Positions 1 through 9,637 of a DNA stretch of 59,385 nucleotides are shown piece after piece. The position numbers were made by a program, and so were the translations under genes. Source of the DNA: Chitinispirillaceae bacterium (GTDB lineage: Bacteria > Fibrobacterota > Chitinivibrionia > Chitinivibrionales > Chitinispirillaceae); contig JAFGDP010000055.1 of the NCBI GenBank assembly GCA_016932075.1, positions 1 to 59,385 of the forward strand, read 5' to 3'. Within the stretch, counting starts at the first letter, position 1, and each line of letters begins with the position of its first letter. Under the pieces are notes generated by a model. It saw only the letters and a program-made list of their open reading frames with translations. It had not been told where the DNA came from and ran no database searches.

Positions 1-108
1 CACCTGCTTCCCCCGGAACCCCCGCTGCGACCGGTGTCCCGTGTACCATTTTTGCGCCCGGATCAACGTCGCTGCCGGGAAGCGCCTGCAAAAGGGAAAG
101 AAAGCCCC

Positions 109-1971
109 TCACCGGTAGGTGAGACTGACCGTCGTGACAGCACCCTGCCACAGGCATGCATGTTGATAGTGCGGCCGCGAAAAGAAGGGAAGGTACCCCT
201 CTTTTTTATAGAGCCATATCTCCTGCCTTCTTTTGTGAAGACTGGTTCCCTGCGGCACATTAAAAGAAAACGTTTCTTCATATACTCCGGCAGGGAGAAA
301 CTCAAGCCGGGCAAGCGTATAGGAAGCGAGATGAAGCACACGGACAGTATCACTGGTTTCCGTTTTGATGAAAAACGAGATAAATGCGTGTTTTAACGAA
401 TCGTCTGGCGGCCCTTTCCGGAATTGCATAGTAATGGTGAAACGGTTGTTCACGACCGACAGGGAGACCTTCCGGACATCATAGCCCGCAGGCGGCTCGT
501 CCGCTCCCGCATCCACCGGCAGCAGCGCCAGGGGTTCCACGGCAGCCGCAGGATTCCTTTTAATAAGCAATAATCCATCGATGTACGATTCACGTGAAAA
601 CGAACCGTTTTGTAAAAGAGCCGCAGCACGCTTTCGTGCAGGCCAGGCATCGTCGTATTCCCGTTTCTCAAAGAAATCGAATAAATAATACGAAGCCGTT
701 GTGCTGTCGGCAGGAGCCGGATGCGTATAGGACCATTGCCGGTCGGCCAGTTTGGTTCTCAAATGAGTGTCGGCCGCAGTCGATACCTGCGCAGGAATCG
801 ATCGCACCAGCGAATCCGCAATCGCGTCGTGTTTCGTATACCGGTAATGGAATACATTGCGGTACACCGGAGAAAACAGCTCCCGGATGTTGACCCCTAA
901 AAGCGAATCGGGGGAGATAACCAGCATAACAATGACCGGAAAGAGCACGCCGGCCATTGAAAAGAGTCTTTGTCGTCGAAAAGAAATCCTGGCAACTCCC
1001 TCAACGAGGGTGATGAACAGCGGCGCGATCATTATGGCGTGCCGATGGTTCTGAACCGAACCGGCGGCGATGAAAATCAGTAACCAGGGAACGATCATGA
1101 GGAGCCCCCGGGGAAATTTCACCAGGGAAACATTCAGTATCAGCGCAATCATCAGCACAAAGCCGGCCCGGTGCGTAAAAAGATTGTCCCAGAGATGTTT
1201 TCCATAATCTGCAATAACCGCCAGGGGCCGCTGCAGGGGGTCTCCGACAACGTGCGCCGCCAGATTTAATTGATAACGGGCGATTCCCGCACCTAGCTGC
1301 ACAAAAGGGGTAAACAGGAAAAATTGCATTGCCGACAGGATCAGGAGTATCGAGGCGCGTTTACGGTCCGTTGCAAAAAGCATGGTACCTAAAAGCGCAT
1401 TGAAAAGAAACACGTGCTCCTTGACAAGAATTCCAATGCCGATGGCAACCCAGAACCATCGGTCCCGCCCGGTCCTGAGGAAATACCATGCAAAAAGATG
1501 AGGCGCGATTATGAACGCGTCAGCGTGGAAATCAACAAGATTAATGGCGGCAAGCAAAGGAAAAAGCCAGTAACAGAGGGCGAGGACAATGGGGGTGACA
1601 CGGTCCCGCACCAGGCGGCGCGCAATCGCATACACCGCGATGCCTCCCAACGCAATGGCGATCGTCTGAAGGATTAAAAGGGTGATGGCCGATGGGAAAA
1701 CCGCAAAAAACGGGAGAAGCGCAAGATAGATGATCTCCGTATGTCCCATCCACATGCAACCGTTTGGTCCCTGGCCGTTCCATGTCATTTCCATAAAACG
1801 CCCGTCAAGGGTGTTGTAAAAAGCCTGGAGCATATTGCCCATGTCAAGATCGCAATTGAATGCCTGGTACTTTTTAATGGAAAGAAACGAGAAAACCACG
1901 CAATACGCAATAAAGAGCGCTAGCGTAATCATCAGCGGGCGATCAATGCGGCCAACTGTTCTTTTTTGCAT
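109..1971 (-). CDS. DUF2079 family multi-pass membrane protein
   Basis: About 620 residues. The first two thirds carry many hydrophobic segments, and the N-terminal pattern (an acidic DMGN motif, then a segment around GHTEIIYL, then a leucine-rich helix and an ARRLV turn) fits the DUF2079 family of uncharacterised membrane proteins that resemble glycosyltransferase-C-type folds. The last ~170 residues are soluble and beta-rich, probably extracytoplasmic. The open frame extends upstream to a TTG at 2142, but that stretch is poorly conserved-looking and contains a promoter-like element, so the ATG at 1971 (MQKRTVG) was chosen; no clear Shine-Dalgarno sequence supports it. The gene is divergent from the DUF362-type gene. 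Its substrate is unknown; transfer of a sugar from a lipid carrier is an inference from the fold class. Confidence 0.75.
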   Translation of the reverse strand: MQKRTVGRIDRPLMITLALFIAYCVVFSFLSIKKYQAFNCDLDMGNMLQAFYNTLDGRFMEMTWNGQGPNGCMWMGHTEIIYLALLPFFAVFPSAITLLILQTIAIALGGIAVYAIARRLVRDRVTPIVLALCYWLFPLLAAINLVDFHADAFIIAPHLFAWYFLRTGRDRWFWVAIGIGILVKEHVFLFNALLGTMLFATDRKRASILLILSAMQFFLFTPFVQLGAGIARYQLNLAAHVVGDPLQRPLAVIADYGKHLWDNLFTHRAGFVLMIALILNVSLVKFPRGLLMIVPWLLIFIAAGSVQNHRHAIMIAPLFITLVEGVARISFRRQRLFSMAGVLFPVIVMLVISPDSLLGVNIRELFSPVYRNVFHYRYTKHDAIADSLVRSIPAQVSTAADTHLRTKLADRQWSYTHPAPADSTTASYYLFDFFEKREYDDAWPARKRAAALLQNGSFSRESYIDGLLLIKRNPAAAVEPLALLPVDAGADEPPAGYDVRKVSLSVVNNRFTITMQFRKGPPDDSLKHAFISFFIKTETSDTVRVLHLASYTLARLEFLPAGVYEETFSFNVPQGTSLHKRRQEIWLYKKEGYLPFFSRPHYQHACLWQGAVTTVSLTYR

Positions 1972-2279
1972 CAATGGAGGCTGGTTTTCCGTATTCAATT
2001 TTCTACGTTCTAGCGGAAGGCGAAAAACAGATATTGCCGGAATGCTCACCCCTGCCGGCACCTTTGCCTCTCTTCCGTATTTTTTTGGGCGTGATCCATG
2101 GCGCGCCCTTTCTACTATAGCATAAAAAACTCCATTTTTCAAAAGCTAACCCGGATTATTTCATGCATTTTACAGGTGAATCGAAAGCATGCCTATTCCG
2201 ATAAAAACGCTGAATTTTCCATTACGAAGAGATATATTTACCTTATACGGCATTTGAATCGGAAAAGAGCGTGTGAATA
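1972..2279. other. Divergent intergenic region
   Basis: This 308-base gap separates the divergently transcribed DUF2079 and DUF362-type genes. It holds a minus-strand TATAGT box near 2114-2119 and becomes AT-rich towards 2280, where a GGAAAAGAG ribosome binding site precedes the ATG of the plus-strand gene. No RNA gene or convincing extra reading frame was seen. Confidence 0.5.
2114..2119 (-). promoter_or_regulatory. Candidate -10 box TATAGT for the DUF2079 gene
   Basis: On the minus strand the sequence reads TATGCTATAGTAG. The same TATAGT hexamer recurs ahead of several other genes in this window. No good -35 partner was identified, so this is only a candidate. Confidence 0.3.
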
Positions 2280-3698
2280 ATGAAAAACAGTCAGCGGCAT
2301 AATCGCCGGACCTTTCTGAAAATTGCCGGCGCCGGGACAATGGGTATTGCCGCCCTGCCGGGGAGTATCTCCGCCGTCTCTTCGCTTTTTTCCGGAAGCC
2401 CGGGTTGGAGAGACGGCCTTAAAATCAATGATTTCATAGACAATGTCAAAGCCGTATGCTGCTATGACGAGGGAATGGTGGAGAGCAAGCTCGCCGGCGA
2501 TTTCGCGCAACAGAACGCGTGGGTGAACACGGAACGTGTCGCCAGGGACATGGACGACATCGCGAAAAATCTGGCCAATGAAAGCGACCCCCCGGCTGCC
2601 TGGCAGAAGATTTTCCGCAAACCCACCGCAAAGAACTGGAACGAGGTCAAGGCCGCGATAAAGGTTAATTGCGCGAATACGCATAACATGCCGCGCATCG
2701 CAATCGTGGGCAAGGTCTGCACCGAGCTTATCAATGCGGGCGTTCCGGCCGCGAACATCACCCTCTACGACTCCCTGCACAACGCGACCGGCACCGGAAA
2801 ATACGGCGACAGCCAGGGTAATCCCATAACCGGGCTGCCTTCAGGAATTGTCGTATCGACCGCAACGCTTACCGGCCCCATCGTACCAGTCGGAAGCGGT
2901 ACCATGCAATGTTCGCCGGTCATTGCCCGGGAATCGGCAGGGGCTATCACGTATATCCCCGACATACTTGTCAATATCGCCGTTAACCAGGGGGTCGACA
3001 CAGCGGGAAGCGAACCCGGTCTTTGCATGAGCAATCACATCGGCACACTTAAATACTCAACACCATCGGCCGACGAGCTTATTGCTATGAACCAGTGTGA
3101 AGCCATCATCGGCCATAAAACCGACGAAGTCCCGTGCAGGCAGCAGCTCTGCATCGTCGACTCCCTGTGGGCCCTGGTCGGGCCGGCCGGAGAGTTGAAG
3201 GCCCCCTGCCGCATTGTCATGGGAACGCTTCCGCCCGTGGTGGACTTTCTCACCGCGGAATACATCAGAAAACCTCCCAGGATCATCAGCGATGAGGGCA
3301 CGACCTACAACACGACCATGGTAAACAACTGGCTTTCCAGTTTCGGCTATGCCGCGAGCGACTGTTTGCAGGGATGGGTTCAATTCACCCCTTCGACACG
3401 CCTCAAGGAAACCGCGACAAAGGCCATTACCGGCGGCACCATCGTGAAGGTTTCCCTCTCTTCGGCCCGGACAAAAAAACCGGTTCTATTCAGGATGTCA
3501 AGCAGCAACAGGCCGATAGCGGTCAGCCTCTTCAATCTCAGCGGCCGGCGCCTCCATGCTTATACGCTCCCCCCATCATCAAGCCGTGAGCTTCTGGTGG
3601 GATGGAACGGCCTCGGCTCGAAACTGCGGCCGGGCCGCTACGTCGTAAGCTGCGCCATGGGCAGGGAACAGAAGACAGCGTCTGTCCTCGTCGATTAG
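2280..3698 (+). CDS. Tat-exported DUF362-like protein with T9SS/FlgD-type C-terminal domain
   Basis: 472 residues. The N-terminus has a twin-arginine motif (RRTFLK) followed by a hydrophobic stretch, so export of a folded, possibly cofactor-bearing protein through Tat is predicted. The central part (about residues 120-370) resembles DUF362 proteins: an AIKVNC element, a two-sided alpha/beta layout and a late IVDSLWALVGPAG element. The last ~70 residues form a beta-rich tail with a SLFNLSGRRL strand, a GWNG turn and an RPGRYVV strand, the pattern of FlgD-like and T9SS type A sorting domains. The ATG is preceded by GGAAAAGAG. A Tat signal together with a T9SS-like tail is unusual. The biochemical function of the DUF362 part is unknown; assignment of the central domain is less certain than that of the two ends. 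Confidence 0.75.
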   Translation: MKNSQRHNRRTFLKIAGAGTMGIAALPGSISAVSSLFSGSPGWRDGLKINDFIDNVKAVCCYDEGMVESKLAGDFAQQNAWVNTERVARDMDDIAKNLANESDPPAAWQKIFRKPTAKNWNEVKAAIKVNCANTHNMPRIAIVGKVCTELINAGVPAANITLYDSLHNATGTGKYGDSQGNPITGLPSGIVVSTATLTGPIVPVGSGTMQCSPVIARESAGAITYIPDILVNIAVNQGVDTAGSEPGLCMSNHIGTLKYSTPSADELIAMNQCEAIIGHKTDEVPCRQQLCIVDSLWALVGPAGELKAPCRIVMGTLPPVVDFLTAEYIRKPPRIISDEGTTYNTTMVNNWLSSFGYAASDCLQGWVQFTPSTRLKETATKAITGGTIVKVSLSSARTKKPVLFRMSSSNRPIAVSLFNLSGRRLHAYTLPPSSSRELLVGWNGLGSKLRPGRYVVSCAMGREQKTASVLVD

Positions 3699-3763
3699 TC
3701 TTCACCGGGCCCGGATTAGTCACCCCCTGGCCCTCCACCCATTTATTCTTCTATTTTTCCAAT

Positions 3764-5158
3764 ATGAAAAAACGGGACCTTGAAAAAGCCGGCATTCCCC
3801 GCGGTGAAGTCATGGACATGGCCCTTAAGGCGGCTGTTGCAGGTCTGAGCAGCGGCATGTGCAAGCGGGAAATTCTGACGTTTCTGCGCGCCCTGGCGAA
3901 AAACCCTTTGCCTTTCAAGGATGACGAGCTGTTCGGGAGCGTGAGCCGCCACCTTGCCCGGATCGACGAAAAAAACACCCGTAATCCGGCATCACCCAAG
4001 GCCCCGTATGCGATATGGGGAACGGGTATTGATCCGGAGGCGGTCAAGCAGCTTGTGCAGGCCTGCTCGCTTCCCGTGGCGGTCCGGGGCGCGCTTCTGC
4101 CGGACGCCCATGTCGGGTACGGCCTGCCGATCGGCGGCGTGCTCGCGGTGCGCAACGCGGTCATCCCGTACGCGGTCGGGGTCGACATTGCCTGCCGCAT
4201 GAAAATGAGTGTTCTTGATCTTGGGGCGGAGACTTTGAACAACGATCCGGATCTCTTCACAAGCGCCCTGAAAAACGAAACGCGCTTCGGCGTCGGCGCG
4301 TCATTCAAAAGAAAACGGCAGCACCCGATCATGGACAGGGACTGGAACGTCTCGCCGGTCACGGGCCAGAACAAGGACCTGGCATGGAGCCAGCTCGGGA
4401 CGAGCGGCAGCGGAAACCATTTCGTGGAATTCGGCACCCTGACCGTGCTGCGCAGCGATACGCCGCTGGCTCCGGGCGTGTATCTGGCGCTCCTGAGCCA
4501 CAGCGGAAGCCGGGGAACCGGATCAAAGGTCGCCTCGTACTACAGCAAACTGGCCAGACAAAAACACAACGAGCTGCCGCGTGAAGCAGCCAACCTTGCG
4601 TGGCTAGACCTCACGTCACACGAGGGCAGCGAATACTGGGCGGCAATGGAGCTCATGGGCGCCTATGCCGCGGCGAATCACCATATCATTCATGAGCGGA
4701 TTGCGGCATTCTGCAACGCTTCCGTTCTCTGGGACATCGAAAACCATCACAATTTTGCCTGGAAAGAGCGGCACGATGGCCGGGAAGTGATTGTGCACCG
4801 CAAAGGAGCGACACCGGCGGGCACGGGCGTGATCGGCATCATTCCCGGTTCAATGGCAAGCCCGGGATTCGTGGTGCGCGGCAAAGGGTGCGCCGCGTCC
4901 CTGGAGAGCGCTTCGCACGGCGCAGGCCGCACCATGAGCCGGAGCGCGGCAAAAAAACAGTTTCGATGGAATGAGGTGCGCGAGCTGCTTGCCGCTGCCG
5001 GCGTGACGCTTTTGTCCGCCGGTCTTGACGAGGCGCCCATGGTGTACAAAGACATCCATGAGGTCATGGCAGCGCAGACCGACCTGGTGGCTGTCATGGC
5101 GAGGTTTGATCCGAAGATCGTGAAAATGGCTCCTGCCGGCGAACGCGCCGAAGATTGA
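3764..5158 (+). CDS. rtcB: RtcB-family RNA-splicing ligase
   Basis: 464 residues from the ATG at 3764; the open frame continues upstream into the preceding gene, but homology-like sequence starts only here. RtcB joins 2',3'-cyclic-phosphate and 5'-hydroxyl RNA ends using GTP and Mn2+. The signature elements occur in order: a DAHVGYG loop, VGVDIACRMKM (metal-binding cysteine; the usual GCGM reads ACRM here), GTSGSGNHFVEFG, LLSHSGSRGTG, ENHHNFAWKE, and VHRKGATPA, which carries the histidine that is guanylylated in characterised RtcB. The N-terminal ~75 residues before the GTGIDP element are a helical extension. There is no archease or RtcA gene beside it. The end lies 11 bases from the convergent citrate synthase gene. 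Confidence 0.92.
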   Translation: MKKRDLEKAGIPRGEVMDMALKAAVAGLSSGMCKREILTFLRALAKNPLPFKDDELFGSVSRHLARIDEKNTRNPASPKAPYAIWGTGIDPEAVKQLVQACSLPVAVRGALLPDAHVGYGLPIGGVLAVRNAVIPYAVGVDIACRMKMSVLDLGAETLNNDPDLFTSALKNETRFGVGASFKRKRQHPIMDRDWNVSPVTGQNKDLAWSQLGTSGSGNHFVEFGTLTVLRSDTPLAPGVYLALLSHSGSRGTGSKVASYYSKLARQKHNELPREAANLAWLDLTSHEGSEYWAAMELMGAYAAANHHIIHERIAAFCNASVLWDIENHHNFAWKERHDGREVIVHRKGATPAGTGVIGIIPGSMASPGFVVRGKGCAASLESASHGAGRTMSRSAAKKQFRWNEVRELLAAAGVTLLSAGLDEAPMVYKDIHEVMAAQTDLVAVMARFDPKIVKMAPAGERAED

Positions 5159-5169
5159 GCGCCACGTTC

Positions 5170-6543
<1,374 letters not shown>

Positions 6544-6791
6544 TGCAAGGCATCCTTTTCAATAATGTGCGGAATATGAAACAGGCTGGATAAAATTAAT
6601 TGATTTCGCCGCAGGTATCCACCGGCAAAGGATTCGTTTATGTTTCGTTGACTGAAAATTAAATCAAAAAGTCATTTGAACATATGGGCGAATATGAAAA
6701 AGGAGGTTTTGCAGGGGAGGTCGCAACAGCCTGCCACAGGCAGGCGCGAATCCTTGTCTTCGAATCCCCTCTGTGCTGACTGCCGGTGTTG

Positions 6792-6812
6792 GGGCGACCG
6801 ACCCGGTCGCCC
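6792..6812. repeat. GC-rich REP-like palindrome
   Basis: GGGCGACCG and CGGTCGCCC form a perfect 9-bp stem around an ACC loop, followed by TTTAT. The shape is that of repetitive extragenic palindromes common in many bacterial genomes; it could also act as a weak terminator. Only this one copy was noticed in the window. Confidence 0.45.
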
Positions 6813-6880
6813 TTTATCAATAAGCTTCTGCGCCCTCAGGTTCCGTGAATATCGAAGCAGACTTTTACACTATTGATAAA
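6813..6880. repeat. 10-bp inverted repeat pair
   Basis: TTTATCAATA at 6813-6822 is the exact reverse complement of TATTGATAAA at 6871-6880, 48 bases apart and directly adjoining the GC-rich palindrome. It may be a remnant of a small mobile or repetitive element; no transposase is present. Confidence 0.35.
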
Positions 6881-6950
6881 ACATAATGGTTGATAGCGTG
6901 CATGTTTTGGTTTTTTCAATCACCAATCGCCAATCCGCATTCTACAATTG

Positions 6951-6971
6951 ATAAGGACCTCGTGTCCTTAT
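6951..6971. repeat. 8-bp-stem hairpin
   Basis: ATAAGGAC (6951-6958) pairs with GTCCTTAT (6964-6971) around a CTCGT loop. No T-run follows on either strand, so it is not a typical terminator. Confidence 0.4.
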
Positions 6972-7155
6972 GGTATTCGTTCTTCTACAACCATGCCGCG
7001 CCCACGGTGCTTATTACATGATAATGATTAAAGGTTGAAGAGTTGAAAAGATGAAGTGATACCAATTTCTTCTCTGTGTGCTTCGGCCAGCTCAGCACAA
7101 GTCTCTGTAATTAATCTTTTTTCCGCCTGGTCCGATAGTGTATCACTTCGAGAAT

Positions 7156-8280
7156 TTAGTGGTTTTGCCAACCCGGCTTTTTTGCATTCCACTCTTTGAA
7201 AGCAGCATATAAACATACCATTGAAATAATTCCCATCGATATCAATGAGATTATATACATTGTTTTTATATCGGGAAGTAAAAATCTTCCATTCGTATAA
7301 TCAAAACAAGTGGGAAATGTGAGTCCAAGTACTAACCAGGGGAGCCCTTTTACATACGCGTTCATTCTTTGCAACTGCAGAGCAATAAGTGGATAGAACA
7401 CTATTCCAACCGGTGCAACCAGACGTTCATCGTTGGAGCCGAACAACGTGCTTATATAAGCCAGAAACACATAGACGACAACAATGCTGTTTATTTTTAT
7501 GAAATCGAATGTTTCCTTGTAAAAAATCACGACAAGCGGCGTCAGCGGGGCAAAAGAGTTGACAAATAGCGCATACAAATGTCCAATTGATGTTATTTTC
7601 CCCGCATTTGAAATAAGCGCATCGACGAGCGATCCCTGGGAAACATGAGGAACAAAGGTTCGAATACCAATTAAAGCAATGAATCCCGGGACGAGCCAGA
7701 GTAACTGTACTGCTGTTTTTTTAACTGTGCTGCCGGATTTTATTTGATGAATAAAAGCAACAGGGGCCATTATAAATGCCGTTTCGCGCGTAAATGCGGC
7801 CCAGACCAGGACCATGCCGAACCAATCCCACCGGTTGGATTTCATCGCAGAATAAAGAAGCATCAGCTGTAGTAAAGCAATTATATCGTTTACCTGATAG
7901 ACGTTATAGGCCGGATACGCAAAAAAGTATTTATTGAGAACAAAAAGAAGAACGGTAATGCCGGATATTTTTTCGGACACACCAAATGATAGTATGAATT
8001 TATAGAAAACAAATACCAAAATCAGCAACATGAAGATCGTCAAAAATGCAAATCCCACTTCCGTGCTAACTGGAAGCAAACCGACAAGAAACGGCCCGAA
8101 CATACGAAAACAAAATGGTGAAATTACTGACGCGTCAAGCTTTGGCGCGGCACGTGCCATGGCAATGTATTTAAAAAGGTCACCATTAGTGGCGCTCTCA
8201 GGGTCAATCCGCCCATAAAAAATCACTGTTATTGTCAGGGCAATTAGGCAAATTCCAACAGGGATATACTTTTTTCGCAT
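7156..8280 (-). CDS. Multi-pass membrane protein of unknown function, AT-rich
   Basis: 374 residues from the ATG at 8280 (MRKKYIPVG); the frame is open further upstream, but that part overlaps the divergent gene. About ten hydrophobic helices are apparent. After the first helix there is a soluble loop with ESATNGDLFKYIAMA and then PFCFRMFGPFLVG, a layout (acidic D before an aromatic, then P-x-x-x-R) reminiscent of uncharacterised polytopic glycosyltransferase-like proteins. No family can be named firmly. The base composition is clearly more AT-rich than the flanking genes, which suggests horizontal acquisition together with the divergent gene next to it. Confidence 0.65.
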   Translation of the reverse strand: MRKKYIPVGICLIALTITVIFYGRIDPESATNGDLFKYIAMARAAPKLDASVISPFCFRMFGPFLVGLLPVSTEVGFAFLTIFMLLILVFVFYKFILSFGVSEKISGITVLLFVLNKYFFAYPAYNVYQVNDIIALLQLMLLYSAMKSNRWDWFGMVLVWAAFTRETAFIMAPVAFIHQIKSGSTVKKTAVQLLWLVPGFIALIGIRTFVPHVSQGSLVDALISNAGKITSIGHLYALFVNSFAPLTPLVVIFYKETFDFIKINSIVVVYVFLAYISTLFGSNDERLVAPVGIVFYPLIALQLQRMNAYVKGLPWLVLGLTFPTCFDYTNGRFLLPDIKTMYIISLISMGIISMVCLYAAFKEWNAKKPGWQNH

Positions 8281-8378
8281 ACTATTTATTGTAGATATAT
8301 ATTTTCGCCTGGAAAAAACTGTTTGCCAATTGAAAACGTTGATGCGTTTTGAACAGGAACCAGGCAAACTAATGTAAT

Positions 8379-8924
8379 ATGGGAAAAATACTTTTTTACC
8401 TAGCGATAGTATCGGCAAGCGCTTTTTCAAACAATAACGATATGAGCAGAATTAGTTTTAACGATAACGATGCCGCATTTAAAGAATTACGTTTAAATGC
8501 TGAACCCTTATTTGAAAATAAACGACATTCAACAGTTGACGCCACCTTAGGCAGAAACAGTTTAAACTTTTGCTATAATTATGATAGCATTGATATGAAC
8601 CACAAAGATAATTGTTCAAAAATCATATCAAAGCCATTCCTGTTGTCACTTACTCTGTCTCATGGATCTGGATTATACTCATTACGGCTGCCCGAAAAAG
8701 CAAAAAAATATTTGTGGGGCAACATATTGTTTTTTGATATACCCATTGCTATTCTCGCAAGCAGCATTATTATACATTATCAGCATCCAAGTTTCTTTCA
8801 AGGAACGACGCTGACGATAACAGAATACATAGTAAATTTGTGCGTTTTATCAATTCCGATATCATTTTTCACTACTCGTTATTTTGAATGCAGGGATGTA
8901 TATAAAACAATGAAGGCACATTGA
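8379..8924 (+). CDS. Hypothetical exported or membrane protein, AT-rich
   Basis: 181 residues with a short hydrophobic N-terminus (MGKILFYLAIVSASAF) that could be a signal peptide, a polar asparagine-rich middle with two cysteines, and two hydrophobic segments near residues 110-135 and 145-165. It is not recognised as any known family. It is divergent from the AT-rich membrane protein gene, 98 bases away start to start, and shares its low GC content and codon usage, so the two probably arrived together. Absence of a strong ribosome binding site lowers confidence. Confidence 0.55.
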   Translation: MGKILFYLAIVSASAFSNNNDMSRISFNDNDAAFKELRLNAEPLFENKRHSTVDATLGRNSLNFCYNYDSIDMNHKDNCSKIISKPFLLSLTLSHGSGLYSLRLPEKAKKYLWGNILFFDIPIAILASSIIIHYQHPSFFQGTTLTITEYIVNLCVLSIPISFFTTRYFECRDVYKTMKAH

Positions 8925-9160
8925 ATAGCCATTAATTCAAGATATAGATGCATTCATTTGTTTTAAAGAATAAAAACGGCGGCTGAACATGTGGAAGAAT
9001 AGTAATCGCAGACACCGGCCGCACGATCCCGTGTTAGCATATTCACACCGGGCGCCCGCGCGCGTTCCGCGCCATGCGGATCACTGGCGCGATAAATCAT
9101 TGAACTTTAATGATGCGCCTTCTATTTTTTCTCCACAACGACAGGAGGGATTTCACACCC

Positions 9161-9619
9161 GTGTCAAAGAACACACTGTCTCTGGATGAAGCGTTGCAAC
9201 GGGACCTGCTGCCCCAACTGGAGATATTTGACTGCCCCTATCGTGCCCGGCAGAGCAAAACGGGCGTTGTCCGCATTGTTTTTCCCGAATTCACCTGCGT
9301 GTGCCCGAAAACCGGGTATCCTGATTTCGCCCGGATCGTGCTCTGCTATTTTCCCGACAAACGATGCCTCGAGCTCAAATCCTGGAAACTCTACCTCAAC
9401 GCGTTCAGGAACATCGGCGCGTTTCACGAGGCGGTCACGTCGCACCTTTTCGAAACGGTAAAAAAGCTCCTGGCGCCGCAGTGGCTTCTGGTCGCGGGCG
9501 ATTTTTTCCCCCGCGGCAATGTCGACACCACCATCGTTTTTGAAACGGCGACCGGAAGGCCGGCGGGAGCGGACCTGCTTATGAGTCACCTGCCTGCGCG
9601 CTGCAGGGATTTTTCATGA
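9161..9619 (+). CDS. queF: NADPH-dependent 7-cyano-7-deazaguanine reductase
   Basis: 152 residues, the usual length of the short (unimodular) QueF type. The enzyme reduces preQ0 to preQ1 in queuosine synthesis. Visible signatures are FPEFTCVCPKTGYPDFA, with the nucleophilic cysteine at about residue 48 and the catalytic aspartate at about 55, then ELKSWKLYLNAFRN and GAFHE, the NADPH and substrate elements. The GTG at 9161 is chosen because AGGAGGG lies 11 bases upstream; an in-frame ATG at 9110 would precede that site. The gene is followed 18 bases later by an aminotransferase gene, so the two are probably cotranscribed. No preQ1 riboswitch was recognised upstream. Confidence 0.93.
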   Translation: MSKNTLSLDEALQRDLLPQLEIFDCPYRARQSKTGVVRIVFPEFTCVCPKTGYPDFARIVLCYFPDKRCLELKSWKLYLNAFRNIGAFHEAVTSHLFETVKKLLAPQWLLVAGDFFPRGNVDTTIVFETATGRPAGADLLMSHLPARCRDFS

Positions 9620-9637
9620 CGCTTCAGGGAAACAGCC

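Larger units (their letters stand above)
6544..7155. other. 612-base gene-poor region rich in inverted repeats
   Basis: No convincing gene was found between the citrate synthase start and the next gene. The region contains a perfect 9-bp-stem hairpin (6792-6812), a 10-bp inverted repeat (6813-6880), an 8-bp-stem hairpin (6951-6971), and a short CCTGCC/GGCAGG repeat near 6731-6745. The composition shifts from GC-rich to AT-rich towards 7000, where the low-GC genes begin. Promoters for gltA (minus strand) should lie near 6545-6700. Confidence 0.5.

Noticed and set aside
6710..6776. Stretch with AGGGGA ... TTCGAATCCCCT resembling a tRNA 3' half or attachment site
   Set aside because: Only one end pairs and no D arm, anticodon arm or CCA was found; it may be chance, so no RNA gene or att site is claimed.
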